From Acidimicrobiia bacterium (GTDB taxonomy: Bacteria > Actinomycetota > Acidimicrobiia > Spongiisociales > UBA5794), in the NCBI GenBank assembly GCA_030065575.1, contig JASJDZ010000001.1:1-64000 (forward strand): 64,000 bases of DNA. The letters run 5' to 3'. The notes under the pieces are model-generated. The model was given only the letters and a program-made list of their open reading frames with translations. It ran no database searches and was not told the origin of the DNA. Each line of letters opens with the position of its first letter. Position 1 is the first letter of the stretch. Both the position numbers and the translations under genes were made by a program. Shown piece after piece: positions 1 through 7,515 of this stretch.

Positions 1-11
1 CGGGTACGCTT

Positions 12-84
12 GGTCAGGTAGCTCAGTTGGTAGAGCGCCGGTCTGAAAAACCGGAGGTCGCCGGATCGACGCCGGCCCTGACCA
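12..84 (+). tRNA. tRNA-Phe (GAA)
   Basis: A 73-nt cloverleaf. The acceptor stem GGTCAGG pairs with CCTGACC, the anticodon stem CCGGT pairs with ACCGG, and the loop CTGAAAA gives anticodon GAA (Phe). The T stem is GCCGG/CCGGC. The discriminator is A84 and no CCA is encoded. The T loop reads ATCGACG, so position 54 is A instead of the near-universal T; the rest looks normal. Confidence 0.95.
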
Positions 85-86
85 CG

Positions 87-112
87 GGAACCGCCTCAGG
101 AGAGGCGGTTCC
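87..112 (+). terminator. Terminator hairpin after tRNA-Phe
   Basis: Perfect 11-bp stem GGAACCGCCTC/GAGGCGGTTCC around the tetraloop AGGA, starting 3 nt after the tRNA. The tail (TTGTGTCT) is only partly T-rich, so this is a hairpin-dominated terminator of the kind common in high-GC actinobacteria. Confidence 0.75.
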
Positions 113-128
113 TTGTGTCTGACGACTC

Positions 129-168
129 TGGCGTACACGGCGGCTGAATACGGCCGGAATCTACGCCA
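129..168. repeat. 40-bp palindromic interspersed repeat, copy 1
   Basis: Begins TGGCGTA and ends TACGCCA, exactly 40 bp, extended outward to TCTGGCGTA/TACGCCAGA. Lies in the convergent gap between tRNA-Phe and the lipoprotein gene. It shares length and arms with 16504-16543, 61380-61419, 62510-62549 and 62580-62619. Its centre (GGCGGC...GGCCGGAATC) is most like copy 2. Confidence 0.75.
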
Positions 169-186
169 GACGCAGCTGATTGTGCG

Positions 187-1233
187 TCACTCGCCGATCA
201 ACTCTTGGATCGCGTCAAACACGGTTTCGCTGTACGAGTGCCCTCCGCCAACTGCCTCATGTTCCACATCGATTCCCGCTGCGAGCATTCGCATCTCCAT
301 CAACAACGCGTTGTCCATCCAATCGATATCCTCGTCGTCGAACGCCCCAACAGCGGCGAGATCATCGATCAAGGTGCCGGTGGTGTCTCGGAGATGAATC
401 CACGACTCATCCCCTGGTGGGTTGTCAATGTCTCTGCCGTAACGGAAGTCCGATGTCCACAGGTACACAGCGAGATCGCTGGGGACATCCCATCGCTGCG
501 GGTTGACGAATCGATCCAGCGTGTCTTCGGCCATTGCGCCGGACGGGCCTTCGATAACGCTGTCCCAGACGCGATCGAAGAAGATGAACTGATTGTCTCC
601 CATGACCGCCCCCACTGGCTGCGCCAGCAAAGGTTCATCACACAGTTCGTCCCGCATGAGGCCCAACCCCGCCCAATGAGCTGGGAGCGTGCCTGCCGAG
701 AACCCGACAGCGGTTGTTCGATCGGGATCGGCTCCGAACTCCTCCGAGTGGTGCTGGGCCATGTTCACGGCGCAGGAAGCCCTGTCGAGCCAGGTTCCAT
801 CTATGTACTTCTCGGGGAACTGGCTGGTCACCTTGAGCCACTGTGGAGCTACGGCGACGGCACCTTGTGCGGCGATCAATCGCGCTTCCATGAGGGCGGG
901 GAACGTGGTCATGCCGTGATAGACCACCACGAGTGGCCAGGGGCCTTCGGCGTCCGGATAGAAGACATCCATCGCCCAGGTTCCCTCGTCGTCCTCGTGA
1001 TAGATGACCTCGGTGGTCAGCAGTTCGTAGATTCCGTCATCGGGCGCCGGAGCTGCGGTGGTACTAGAAGCAGCCACCGTCGTCGAAGTCGTCTCTGTGG
1101 CCACCGTTGTCGTAGTTGCATCTGCAGCCACGGGAGCTGTGGTCGTCGACTCGGCCGATCCAGCAGCCGGCGTTCCGCACCCAGCCATGAGCAAAGTCAG
1201 CAATAGGGATATAGCGAGAGTCTGGAGTCTCAT
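187..1233 (-). CDS. Secreted lipoprotein, alpha/beta-hydrolase (dienelactone-hydrolase-like) domain
   Basis: 348 aa. The ATG at 1233 is chosen over upstream in-frame codons because a GGAGG site precedes it and the protein then opens with a lipoprotein signal peptide (lipobox LMAGC, Cys19). A Thr/Ala-rich linker (about residues 28-65) tethers an alpha/beta-hydrolase domain. Visible are a VVVYHG oxyanion strand, the nucleophile elbow GFSAG (Ser179) and a C-terminal GGGHS (His332), so the enzyme looks competent, probably an esterase acting outside the membrane. Substrate unknown. The domain is a paralog of the C-terminal part of the upstream membrane protein, which has lost these residues. It probably shares that protein's transcription unit (45-nt gap). 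Confidence 0.8.
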   Translation of the reverse strand: MRLQTLAISLLLTLLMAGCGTPAAGSAESTTTAPVAADATTTTVATETTSTTVAASSTTAAPAPDDGIYELLTTEVIYHEDDEGTWAMDVFYPDAEGPWPLVVVYHGMTTFPALMEARLIAAQGAVAVAPQWLKVTSQFPEKYIDGTWLDRASCAVNMAQHHSEEFGADPDRTTAVGFSAGTLPAHWAGLGLMRDELCDEPLLAQPVGAVMGDNQFIFFDRVWDSVIEGPSGAMAEDTLDRFVNPQRWDVPSDLAVYLWTSDFRYGRDIDNPPGDESWIHLRDTTGTLIDDLAAVGAFDDEDIDWMDNALLMEMRMLAAGIDVEHEAVGGGHSYSETVFDAIQELIGE

Positions 1234-1277
1234 GTCAACCTCCTTCACCGCGCCTGTTGTCCGCGGCGGTGAGAAGG

Positions 1278-2591
1278 TCACCGGCCGGCTACGACCTGCC
1301 AGATGCCCTCGAAGGCAATCTCGTCCAGCCCCCACCCAAGGTTGTCGGACTCGTAGTGCGCAACATCAACTCCTGACTGGATCATGCGTGAGTTCATCAG
1401 TCGGGCGTTGTCACGGAAGGTAATGAGACCGTCGTCAAAGGCGTCGACAGATGCGAGATCTGCAACGAGGTCTCCGTCTGGATCTCGCGACCAGATCCAG
1501 GACTCCTCCGAAGGAGGATCGTTGATCTCATTTGCGTTCCCCGAATAGGCGGTCGACCAAAGGAACGCGCTGAGGTCCCCAGCCGCCTCCCAACGTTCAG
1601 GATTGAAGAAGCGGTCAACCGTATCGACAGCCCCGCTGTCGTCGGAAGCGAAAGCAGAGTCGAATTGCTGTTCCTGGAAGAACCACTGGCTATGCCCGGC
1701 TGCGAGACCGGTCGGCTGGTAGAGGATCGGGTCGGCGCAGTTACTCGTGTCGGCGAGGCCGAGCGCCACCCAGGCGGCGGGATGCTCGCCGCCACCGTCA
1801 CCCACAACGGTGGTGCGGCCTGGATCCCCGCCGTAGCTGCCCGCCTGGGCCTGGGCGTAGCTCACTGCACATGCGGCGCGCTCCCACATGGTGCCTGTCA
1901 GATACTCGGATGCGCTAGCCGGATACTCATCGACCCAACTAGCAGAGAACACGACTGCCCCTCGTTCGGCGATCCGTCTTGCCAGGGTCCACTCCTGAGC
2001 ACGGCGCCTGTACTCGCTGTAGACGACTACGACCGGCCAGGGACCATCACCCTCAGCAGGGAAGAACACAGACGTCTCGAGGGTGCGGTCTGCATCCTCG
2101 TAGTAGACAAGCTCATTGATGTACGCGACGTCGCCGACCATCCCGGACGGCGTCGGAGGTGCGTCGGCAACATCGTCACTAATCGCAGACGTAGTTGGAG
2201 ACACGTCATCACTAGTCGCAGAAGTAGTTGGAGATGGGTCAGCAACACCGTCCGTGATCGCAGACGTTGTTGGAGGGGTGTTCGCAACATCCGGCTCGAG
2301 GATCAGGCCACCGGAGTCGTTGAGGAGTGCGAACACGGCGGCAACTGCCAGCACCGCCACAAAGGCCACCGAGAAGACCAGTGCCGGACGCCATCGCCAC
2401 CGACCACCAGATACCGGCCGGAGAGACTCCCCCGCTCTCCCCATCTCAGGTGCCGCGGTCCCCCTCTCCACCGCAACTCGCTGCTCGCACTCGGCTACCA
2501 CCGCGGCCCGTTCGGCCTCGTTCAGTTCGTCTCCCGGAGGCAGAAGGTTGGCGCTACGCAGTCGGCTCAAGGCATCCTTAGGCTCAATCAT
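1278..2591 (-). CDS. Single-pass membrane protein, presumed anti-sigma factor with inactive hydrolase-like sensor domain
   Basis: 437 aa. Residues 1-68 are cytoplasmic and charged, 69-90 form one TM helix, 101-155 are a repetitive Thr/Ser/Pro/Asp linker, and 156-437 resemble the hydrolase domain of the neighbouring lipoprotein (shared GPWPVVVVY, PGRTTVVG, YQPTG, FFNPERW and DPPSEESWI-type stretches). The nucleophile elbow is GDGGG, with Gly266 where the paralog has Ser, and the C-terminal GGGHS is replaced by DNLGWG, so no catalytic triad remains. The start overlaps the sigma-factor stop by 4 nt (ATGA), implying translational coupling. Such a partner is usually the anti-sigma factor. No zinc HxxxCxxC motif is present, so the anti-sigma role is inference from position and topology. 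Confidence 0.75.
   Translation of the reverse strand: MIEPKDALSRLRSANLLPPGDELNEAERAAVVAECEQRVAVERGTAAPEMGRAGESLRPVSGGRWRWRPALVFSVAFVAVLAVAAVFALLNDSGGLILEPDVANTPPTTSAITDGVADPSPTTSATSDDVSPTTSAISDDVADAPPTPSGMVGDVAYINELVYYEDADRTLETSVFFPAEGDGPWPVVVVYSEYRRRAQEWTLARRIAERGAVVFSASWVDEYPASASEYLTGTMWERAACAVSYAQAQAGSYGGDPGRTTVVGDGGGEHPAAWVALGLADTSNCADPILYQPTGLAAGHSQWFFQEQQFDSAFASDDSGAVDTVDRFFNPERWEAAGDLSAFLWSTAYSGNANEINDPPSEESWIWSRDPDGDLVADLASVDAFDDGLITFRDNARLMNSRMIQSGVDVAHYESDNLGWGLDEIAFEGIWQVVAGR
2164..2289. repeat. Degenerate tandem repeat encoding the extracytoplasmic linker
   Basis: Three 33-bp units at 2173-2205, 2206-2238 and 2248-2280 share TCGCAG-A-GT-GTTGGAG. Nine-bp spacers of the form T(C/T)(G/A/C)GCAACA stand at 2164-2172, 2239-2247 and 2281-2289. 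On the minus strand they encode repeated PTTSA-I/T-SDDV-type segments of the membrane protein's linker. Confidence 0.7.
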
Positions 2592-3139
2592 GCCGGGCCC
2601 TCCTCTCGTCGCAAGGTGACGCGCTCAGTGAGCGGGCGCCGGTTGTTGAGCTCGGCGGCCAGTCGCCGTGACGCCCGATGGAGCCGTTGTGACGCTGCGT
2701 GAGGGCTGCAGCCCAGAATGGCCGCAACGTCGTCCCTGGGGAGCTCCTCCCACACGGACAGCAAGAGGATCTCCTGGTCATTTCGGCGGAGTCGATGCAG
2801 TGCTTCGATCACCTCTCTGTCCTCCTCGTTGCGAACCACCACGGCTTCCGGCGAGTCCCCACGATCGGGGCGATCTGATACCTCACCGAACCTGATCGGG
2901 GAACGCCGCTTCGCCCGGTAGGCGTTGCGCAACACATTGCGCGCCACCTTGTAGAGCCAGTGGAGCTCGCTGCCTTCGGGGATATCCCCGACCTTGCGCC
3001 AGGCAACGACGAAGGTCTCTGCGGTGCAGTCGCGCGCGCTCTCCATATCGAGGCGGCGGCGGAAGTAGGCATACACCTGCTCGTGATGCCGCTCAAAAAC
3101 CGCCCGATAGCGGGTCTCTGTGGCAGACGTTGTCGACAT
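2588..3139 (-). CDS. ECF-type RNA polymerase sigma factor
   Basis: 183 aa, typical ECF size. Region 2 spans about residues 10-75 (ERHHEQVYAYFRRR, then DCTAETFVVAWRK, the -10 recognition segment). A charged linker follows, then region 4 (about 105-165) with the helix-turn-helix ELPRDDVAAILGCSPHAASQRLHRASRRL. No extra C-terminal domain. The gene heads a unit with the overlapping membrane protein and the lipoprotein, so it presumably responds to something sensed outside the membrane by the hydrolase-like domain. The regulon is not visible here. Confidence 0.93.
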   Translation of the reverse strand: MSTTSATETRYRAVFERHHEQVYAYFRRRLDMESARDCTAETFVVAWRKVGDIPEGSELHWLYKVARNVLRNAYRAKRRSPIRFGEVSDRPDRGDSPEAVVVRNEEDREVIEALHRLRRNDQEILLLSVWEELPRDDVAAILGCSPHAASQRLHRASRRLAAELNNRRPLTERVTLRREEGPA

Positions 3140-3226
3140 GTCTCGCAGAGCTTGTTGTCCCCACCCTATCTCTCATCACCGAATTCATGCCCGGGGCTTG
3201 CATCAACTGCGATGATGGCCCCTAAC

Positions 3227-3232
3227 TACCAT
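3227..3232 (+). promoter_or_regulatory. Leaderless -10 box of GH20 gene
   Basis: TACCAT ends 6 nt before the ATG at 3239. This spacing recurs upstream of many genes in the window and supports 3239 as the start rather than upstream in-frame ATGs at 3212/3215 or codons inside the sigma gene. Confidence 0.5.
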
Positions 3233-3238
3233 TCGCTG

Positions 3239-5155
3239 ATGCCTCACAATGGTCAGCCAGGGCACGAATCTACCCGGGGGGTCCTGCGGTCGACCTACCG
3301 TCGCACAACAGGGAATGAGCCAGGCAGATTCGAGGTCACGGTTGAGCTGATCGGCGAACAACTAGCACCCGGCGACCTCCTCGGCATGTGCACGGGCAAC
3401 GCAATCCGTCCAGCTGAGGCTTCGACAGCCATAGAGGTCGAGTCCCTCGCTACCCGGCTGACGCTACGTCCGGAGCCGCCAGACCTGATCGAGGGAACGA
3501 ATCGGTGGACGATCCCGGATCTGCTCCCGCTGTGGCCGGCGACGCACGCCAACGATGGCCCGGTGAGCGCCTGGATCGAGCGGGGCGATGGCACGACGAT
3601 CACTCTCGAGGTCGTGCCAGCCGAGCTGGATCCGGCTGAACCACCACCCGACCGCCCTGCCAGTACCGGACCGACTAGCCGCCCGGCATCCAACCTGCTC
3701 CCCCGCCCAATGACGATGACGAGCGAAGGGACGATACGGACGAGAACCGCCGTCCACATTGCAGCCGATCCGACGGGCCGCTGGCCCGCCGTCGCCGCGC
3801 TGGCAGGCCGGCTTGGAGTCGATGTCGCTACCGGTGACACGACGCTGAATCTCCATGTTGCAGTCGACCCTGATCTCGGCGATGGTCGCTACGACCTGAG
3901 CATCGACGGTGCAACTGCACGACTCGTGGCTTCCTCTCCGCGAGCGGCAACTCACGGCATGATCACCCTTGCTCAGCTCGTCGCCGGCGGCGTTCCCGAG
4001 CGCGTTCGGATTTCCGATTCTCCGCAGTACGACCACCGGGGGCTGTCGGTCGACCTGGCGCGACGCTGGTTCGAGCCTGCCGTGGTTGAGCGGCTGATCG
4101 ACCTCGCCGCCTGGCGGAGGCTCTCCCATCTGCAACTACACCTGACCGACGATGAAGCGTGGCGGATCCCCGTCGACGCTTTTCCCGCTCTCGCCGAGGT
4201 CGGCGGGACCCGCGGCCATGGCCTCGCCATCGGCCCGTTGTGTGGAAGCAGCGCTGCCCCGTACGGACGTGCCTACACGCGGCACGAGATCGCCAGGTGG
4301 GTGGCGCAGGCCGAGGGGCTAGCGGTGGAGGTGGTTCCCGAGATCGACATCCCCGGCCACTGTTACGCAGCACTCGTCGCTGTGCCCGAACTACGCGACC
4401 CGGACGACACCGGTGGGGTGAGAAGCGTCCAGGGCTTCAACGACAACGTCCTGATCCCCGGACCGGCAACGACCCGATTCCTGCAGGAGGCCTTCGGGTC
4501 GCTCGCCGACCTCTTCCCGAATTCATCGGTGCTTCATCTCGGCGGCGATGAGGTCCCGCCCGGGGCGTGGACGAAGTCGCCGCTTGCTGCGGAATACGGC
4601 AGAAGACACAACGTGGAGCCGGGCCCCCAAATGGCCGGCTACTTGATCGCAGACGCCGCCCAGGCCATCGCCGACGCGGGCCGCGGTTGGGCGGGGTGGC
4701 AGGAGGTGGCGGAGTTCAGTAACGCAATCGAGCCCTCATATGTGGTCGCGTGGACTTCGCGTGCGGCCATCGGCCAGATGCTCGATCGCGGCCACCGTGT
4801 CATCGCATCACCCGCCGATGCGTACTACCTCGACATGGCTGTCGATGACCGCTGGACTACACCGGGCCACTCGTGGGCGGGCTCAACCCCGATGGCCGCC
4901 ACCTCTGACCTCGATCTCGCCGGGTACCGAGACACCGCCGGGAGTTTGCTCGGTGGTCAGGCGGCAATCTGGGGGGAACACATCAGCTCGCTCGAGGCGC
5001 TCGATGAGTTGCTTCTTCCCCGACTCGACGCCGTGGCCGAGGCCCTGTGGACGGGCAAGACGGCGGGACGAGCCAACGACATCAGCAACCGCTCGCACTA
5101 TCACCCGACGGTGCTCCGCCAGGCGTCGCTCGCTGCCGAGGGGACCCACCGATGA
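3239..5155 (+). CDS. Beta-N-acetylhexosaminidase, GH20
   Basis: 638 aa. Hydrolyses terminal beta-linked GlcNAc/GalNAc. Residues about 1-180 are a variable N-terminal beta domain, followed by the GH20b-like domain leading to the SPQYDHRGLSVDLARRW motif and the GH20 TIM barrel. The catalytic pair is Asp437-Glu438 in HLGGDEVP. Other family signatures are LHLTDDEAWRI, EIDIPGH and a Trp-rich end (GGQAAIWGEHI). No signal peptide is apparent, so it probably acts in the cytoplasm on imported or recycled amino-sugar oligosaccharides. The stop overlaps the next start (ATGA), tying it to an acetyltransferase. Confidence 0.88.
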   Translation: MPHNGQPGHESTRGVLRSTYRRTTGNEPGRFEVTVELIGEQLAPGDLLGMCTGNAIRPAEASTAIEVESLATRLTLRPEPPDLIEGTNRWTIPDLLPLWPATHANDGPVSAWIERGDGTTITLEVVPAELDPAEPPPDRPASTGPTSRPASNLLPRPMTMTSEGTIRTRTAVHIAADPTGRWPAVAALAGRLGVDVATGDTTLNLHVAVDPDLGDGRYDLSIDGATARLVASSPRAATHGMITLAQLVAGGVPERVRISDSPQYDHRGLSVDLARRWFEPAVVERLIDLAAWRRLSHLQLHLTDDEAWRIPVDAFPALAEVGGTRGHGLAIGPLCGSSAAPYGRAYTRHEIARWVAQAEGLAVEVVPEIDIPGHCYAALVAVPELRDPDDTGGVRSVQGFNDNVLIPGPATTRFLQEAFGSLADLFPNSSVLHLGGDEVPPGAWTKSPLAAEYGRRHNVEPGPQMAGYLIADAAQAIADAGRGWAGWQEVAEFSNAIEPSYVVAWTSRAAIGQMLDRGHRVIASPADAYYLDMAVDDRWTTPGHSWAGSTPMAATSDLDLAGYRDTAGSLLGGQAAIWGEHISSLEALDELLLPRLDAVAEALWTGKTAGRANDISNRSHYHPTVLRQASLAAEGTHR

Positions 5156-5754
5156 GCGATCCCGTCGTCAGACCTTTCCAACCCGGTGACATCGACGCTT
5201 GCTACGAGATCTGTCTGCGCACCGGAGACCACGGTGCCGACGCCACTGCCCTCCATACCGACCCCCGCCTGATCGGCGAAGTCTGGGTCGGGCCGTATCT
5301 GAAGCGGTGGCCGGAGCACGCATTTGTCGTAGCCGACGAGAGAACGGTCGGTGGTTACGTCGTTGGTACGCCAGACACCGTCGAGCACGAGCAGTGGCTG
5401 CAGAAGGAGTGGCTGCCGCCGCTGCGGGAACGCTATCCGATCGATGCCTTCCCTCCGGGAACCGCCGATGCCGATTGCGTCCAGCTTCTTCACCATCCAT
5501 ATGAGACGGACGATCGGCTCTCCCTGGGGTGGCCGGCTCACTTCCACATCGACCTGCTGCCGGAGATGCAGCGACGGGGCTACGGGCGAGCGCTGATGAA
5601 CGCATTCCTTGCCTCACTCCGATCAGCCGGGGTCGCAACCGTGCACGTCGGGGTGTCATCGGCCAATCCTGGAGGGATTGCCTTCTACCGCAGGCTGGGC
5701 TTTCAGGACCTCCACGGCGAGACTATCTGGGGCCGCACCACCGACCCGGTGTGA
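5152..5754 (+). CDS. GNAT acetyltransferase of the O-GlcNAcase-associated type
   Basis: 200 aa, 4-nt overlap with the GH20 gene. GNAT fold: VRPFQPGDIDACYEICLRTGDHGADAT at the N-terminus, then a PDLIG/VGPYL-like segment (here PRLIGEVWVGPYL), and the acetyl-CoA loop QRRGYGRALM followed by SSANPGGIAFYRRLGF. From memory, the N-terminal pattern resembles the pseudo-acetyltransferase domain of human O-GlcNAcase and its bacterial relatives. Fusion partner in eukaryotes and operon partner here are both hexosaminidases, so a joint role in amino-sugar or glycoprotein processing is plausible. Substrate unknown. Confidence 0.8.
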   Translation: MSDPVVRPFQPGDIDACYEICLRTGDHGADATALHTDPRLIGEVWVGPYLKRWPEHAFVVADERTVGGYVVGTPDTVEHEQWLQKEWLPPLRERYPIDAFPPGTADADCVQLLHHPYETDDRLSLGWPAHFHIDLLPEMQRRGYGRALMNAFLASLRSAGVATVHVGVSSANPGGIAFYRRLGFQDLHGETIWGRTTDPV

Positions 5755-5810
5755 TGCGAGGAGGGCCGCCCCCTTGCCTTCGCTGCGCACTCTCGCCTCG
5801 GGCCGTCCGG

Positions 5811-5816
5811 TAGCGT
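5811..5816 (+). promoter_or_regulatory. Leaderless -10 box
   Basis: TAGCGT, 6 nt before the ATG at 5823; no Shine-Dalgarno sequence is present. Confidence 0.5.
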
Positions 5817-5822
5817 TCCGCT

Positions 5823-6767
5823 ATGCAACGTGACGTGTCGGTGGCCAATGCAGCGGTTGATTGGTGGTGGCTGGGACCCGGCCTCCTGCTGATCCTCGTT
5901 CCCATGGCGGCTTTCGCCACCCGGTGGGGAGCCATTCGGGCATCCCACCCGGCCTACACAATCCTGCTCAGCATCGTCATCGCGCTGGGCTTGCTTCTGA
6001 CCTGGCGGGGCGTCGGCCACAAAGCGCGTCGCGGTACCCGGAGTCGTGTCTTGACCCGCATTGCGCTGATCGCACTGGCAATCGCCCTGGGTGGATTGAC
6101 CTGGACCTTGCGACCGCTGGCCGCGACAGAGATTGCTGTTGCGGCGATGGCCGACGGTCAGCTCGTGGCGGTTACCCAGACCAGTACCCGCATCAGTCTC
6201 TTTCCGACACAAGGACAGAAGCCTGCGGAGTTGGTCTTCTACCCCGGTGGCCTGGTCGATCCCCGCGCCTACGTCAATGTCCTGCGGCCCATCGCCGAGG
6301 CCGGGTATCCGGTGACGATCATCAAGCCGCCGCTCGGCTTTGCCTTCCTGGCCCGGGGACCCGACTTCGACCGCGACGCAAGCAGGGCCACGATCGTCGG
6401 CGGGCACTCCCTCGGCGGTGTTGCGGCGGCGCTCAAGGTCAACGACAGAGCCGAAATAGACGGCTTGCTGCTCTGGGCCGCGTACCCGGCTGGGAGTATC
6501 GCCGATCGCACCGACCTGGCAACCATGTCGGTCTTCGGCAGCGAGGATGGCCTCACTACGCCTTCCGATGTAGCGGGATCCAGAGCCGACCTGCCTGCGT
6601 CCACGGCGTTTGTCGAGATCGTCGGCGCAGTTCACTCCCACTTCGGAGACTATGGAGAACAGCGCGGCGACGGCACGCCGACGATCTCTCGGGGAGAGGC
6701 CCAGGTGCAGATCGTTGCCGCAACCCTCTCACTGTTCGAGGACTTGCTAGCGCCGGGCGCCCCCTGA
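5823..6767 (+). CDS. Membrane-anchored alpha/beta hydrolase
   Basis: 314 aa. Three hydrophobic helices (about residues 15-32, 44-60 and 77-93) precede a hydrolase domain. Candidate catalytic residues are Ser in GGHSLGG, Asp in FGSEDGLT and His in GAVHSHFGDYG. YPGGLVDPRAY and IIKPPLGFAF are further family-like stretches. The domain should lie outside the membrane if the N-terminus is cytoplasmic with three passes. Probable esterase or lipase-like enzyme; substrate unknown. Transcribed alone from its own leaderless promoter. Confidence 0.75.
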   Translation: MQRDVSVANAAVDWWWLGPGLLLILVPMAAFATRWGAIRASHPAYTILLSIVIALGLLLTWRGVGHKARRGTRSRVLTRIALIALAIALGGLTWTLRPLAATEIAVAAMADGQLVAVTQTSTRISLFPTQGQKPAELVFYPGGLVDPRAYVNVLRPIAEAGYPVTIIKPPLGFAFLARGPDFDRDASRATIVGGHSLGGVAAALKVNDRAEIDGLLLWAAYPAGSIADRTDLATMSVFGSEDGLTTPSDVAGSRADLPASTAFVEIVGAVHSHFGDYGEQRGDGTPTISRGEAQVQIVAATLSLFEDLLAPGAP

Positions 6768-6833
6768 TTGAGCATTGCCCCTATCCCCCGCTCCCTGGCG
6801 AGCGCGTATCGATCGCTGCACCTAGCTCGCATC

Positions 6834-6839
6834 TAGTGT
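6834..6839 (+). promoter_or_regulatory. Leaderless -10 box
   Basis: TAGTGT, 7 nt before the GTG start at 6847; no Shine-Dalgarno sequence. Confidence 0.45.
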
Positions 6840-6846
6840 CTGGGTT

Positions 6847-7494
6847 GTGAATGTTGCGGGATTGGTAAACGAGATCGATCGCCGGATTCGGGCACTGCCC
6901 AAGCCAACCACCCAGCCCATTAGAGCGGTGCGGCGCGAGTTCTCGAAGCGATTGCGTGAGGAGTCTCCAGAAGAGGTCCTGGCGCTGGGTGAGGCGCTGC
7001 TCGGCAGCCACCGTTGGGTCGGCTACGAGCTCATCGCCAACCATCCGACAGCGATGCGACTTCTCGACGTTGCCGCGGTAGAGAGGTTGGGCCGGGATAT
7101 CGATAGCTGGTGGTCCGTCGACGCCTTTGCCAGGATCATCTCCGGGCCCGCATGGCGGGAGGGACTACTTCAGGACAGTGTCATCCAGCGCTGGGCAGAA
7201 TCGGAAGATCGTTGGTGGCGTCGAGCTGCGCTCGTTTCCACGGTGGCCCTCAACGATCTCTCTCGGGGCGCCGCCGGCGATACCAGGCGCACCCTCGACA
7301 TCTGCGCCCGGCTGGCGGAAGACCGCGACGACATGGTGATCAAGGCGATGTCCTGGGCACTCCGGGAGCTGGTGCCCTGCGAGCCGGAGGCGACTCGTCG
7401 CTTCGTTGCCGAGTTCGAGGACGTACTCGCCGCCAGGGTCAAGCGCGAGGTTCGGAACAAGCTGAACACGGGACTCAAGAACCCGAAGCGCTGA
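6847..7494 (+). CDS. AlkD-like HEAT-repeat DNA alkylation repair protein
   Basis: 215 aa, GTG start. All-helical protein with paired-helix repeats, matching the AlkC/AlkD superfamily of DNA glycosylases that excise N3-/N7-alkylated purines without base flipping. Signature-like stretches are LIANHPTAM, DIDSWWSVDAFA (the W..VD region holding the Trp-Asp pair in AlkD), SEDRWWRRAALV and KAMSWALREL. Ends in a basic tail (KLNTGLKNPKR). The exact catalytic residues cannot be fixed without alignment; a catalytically altered relative is possible. Confidence 0.75.
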   Translation: MNVAGLVNEIDRRIRALPKPTTQPIRAVRREFSKRLREESPEEVLALGEALLGSHRWVGYELIANHPTAMRLLDVAAVERLGRDIDSWWSVDAFARIISGPAWREGLLQDSVIQRWAESEDRWWRRAALVSTVALNDLSRGAAGDTRRTLDICARLAEDRDDMVIKAMSWALRELVPCEPEATRRFVAEFEDVLAARVKREVRNKLNTGLKNPKR

Positions 7495-7515
7495 TCGGGG
7501 TAGCGACGGGCCGGA

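Noticed and set aside
205-1206. 333-aa antisense open frame opposite the lipoprotein gene
   Set aside because: Mirror of high-GC codon use in the real gene; no plausible domain, start context or ribosome site.
2588-3139. Zinc-binding anti-sigma domain in the partner protein
   Set aside because: No HxxxCxxC motif in the N-terminal 68 residues of the membrane protein, so a zinc anti-sigma assignment is not supported.
2960-3238. Upstream extension of the GH20 frame, up to 93 extra codons
   Set aside because: It runs inside the sigma-factor gene; the codon at 3239 has a leaderless -10 box, and the extension has no conserved features.
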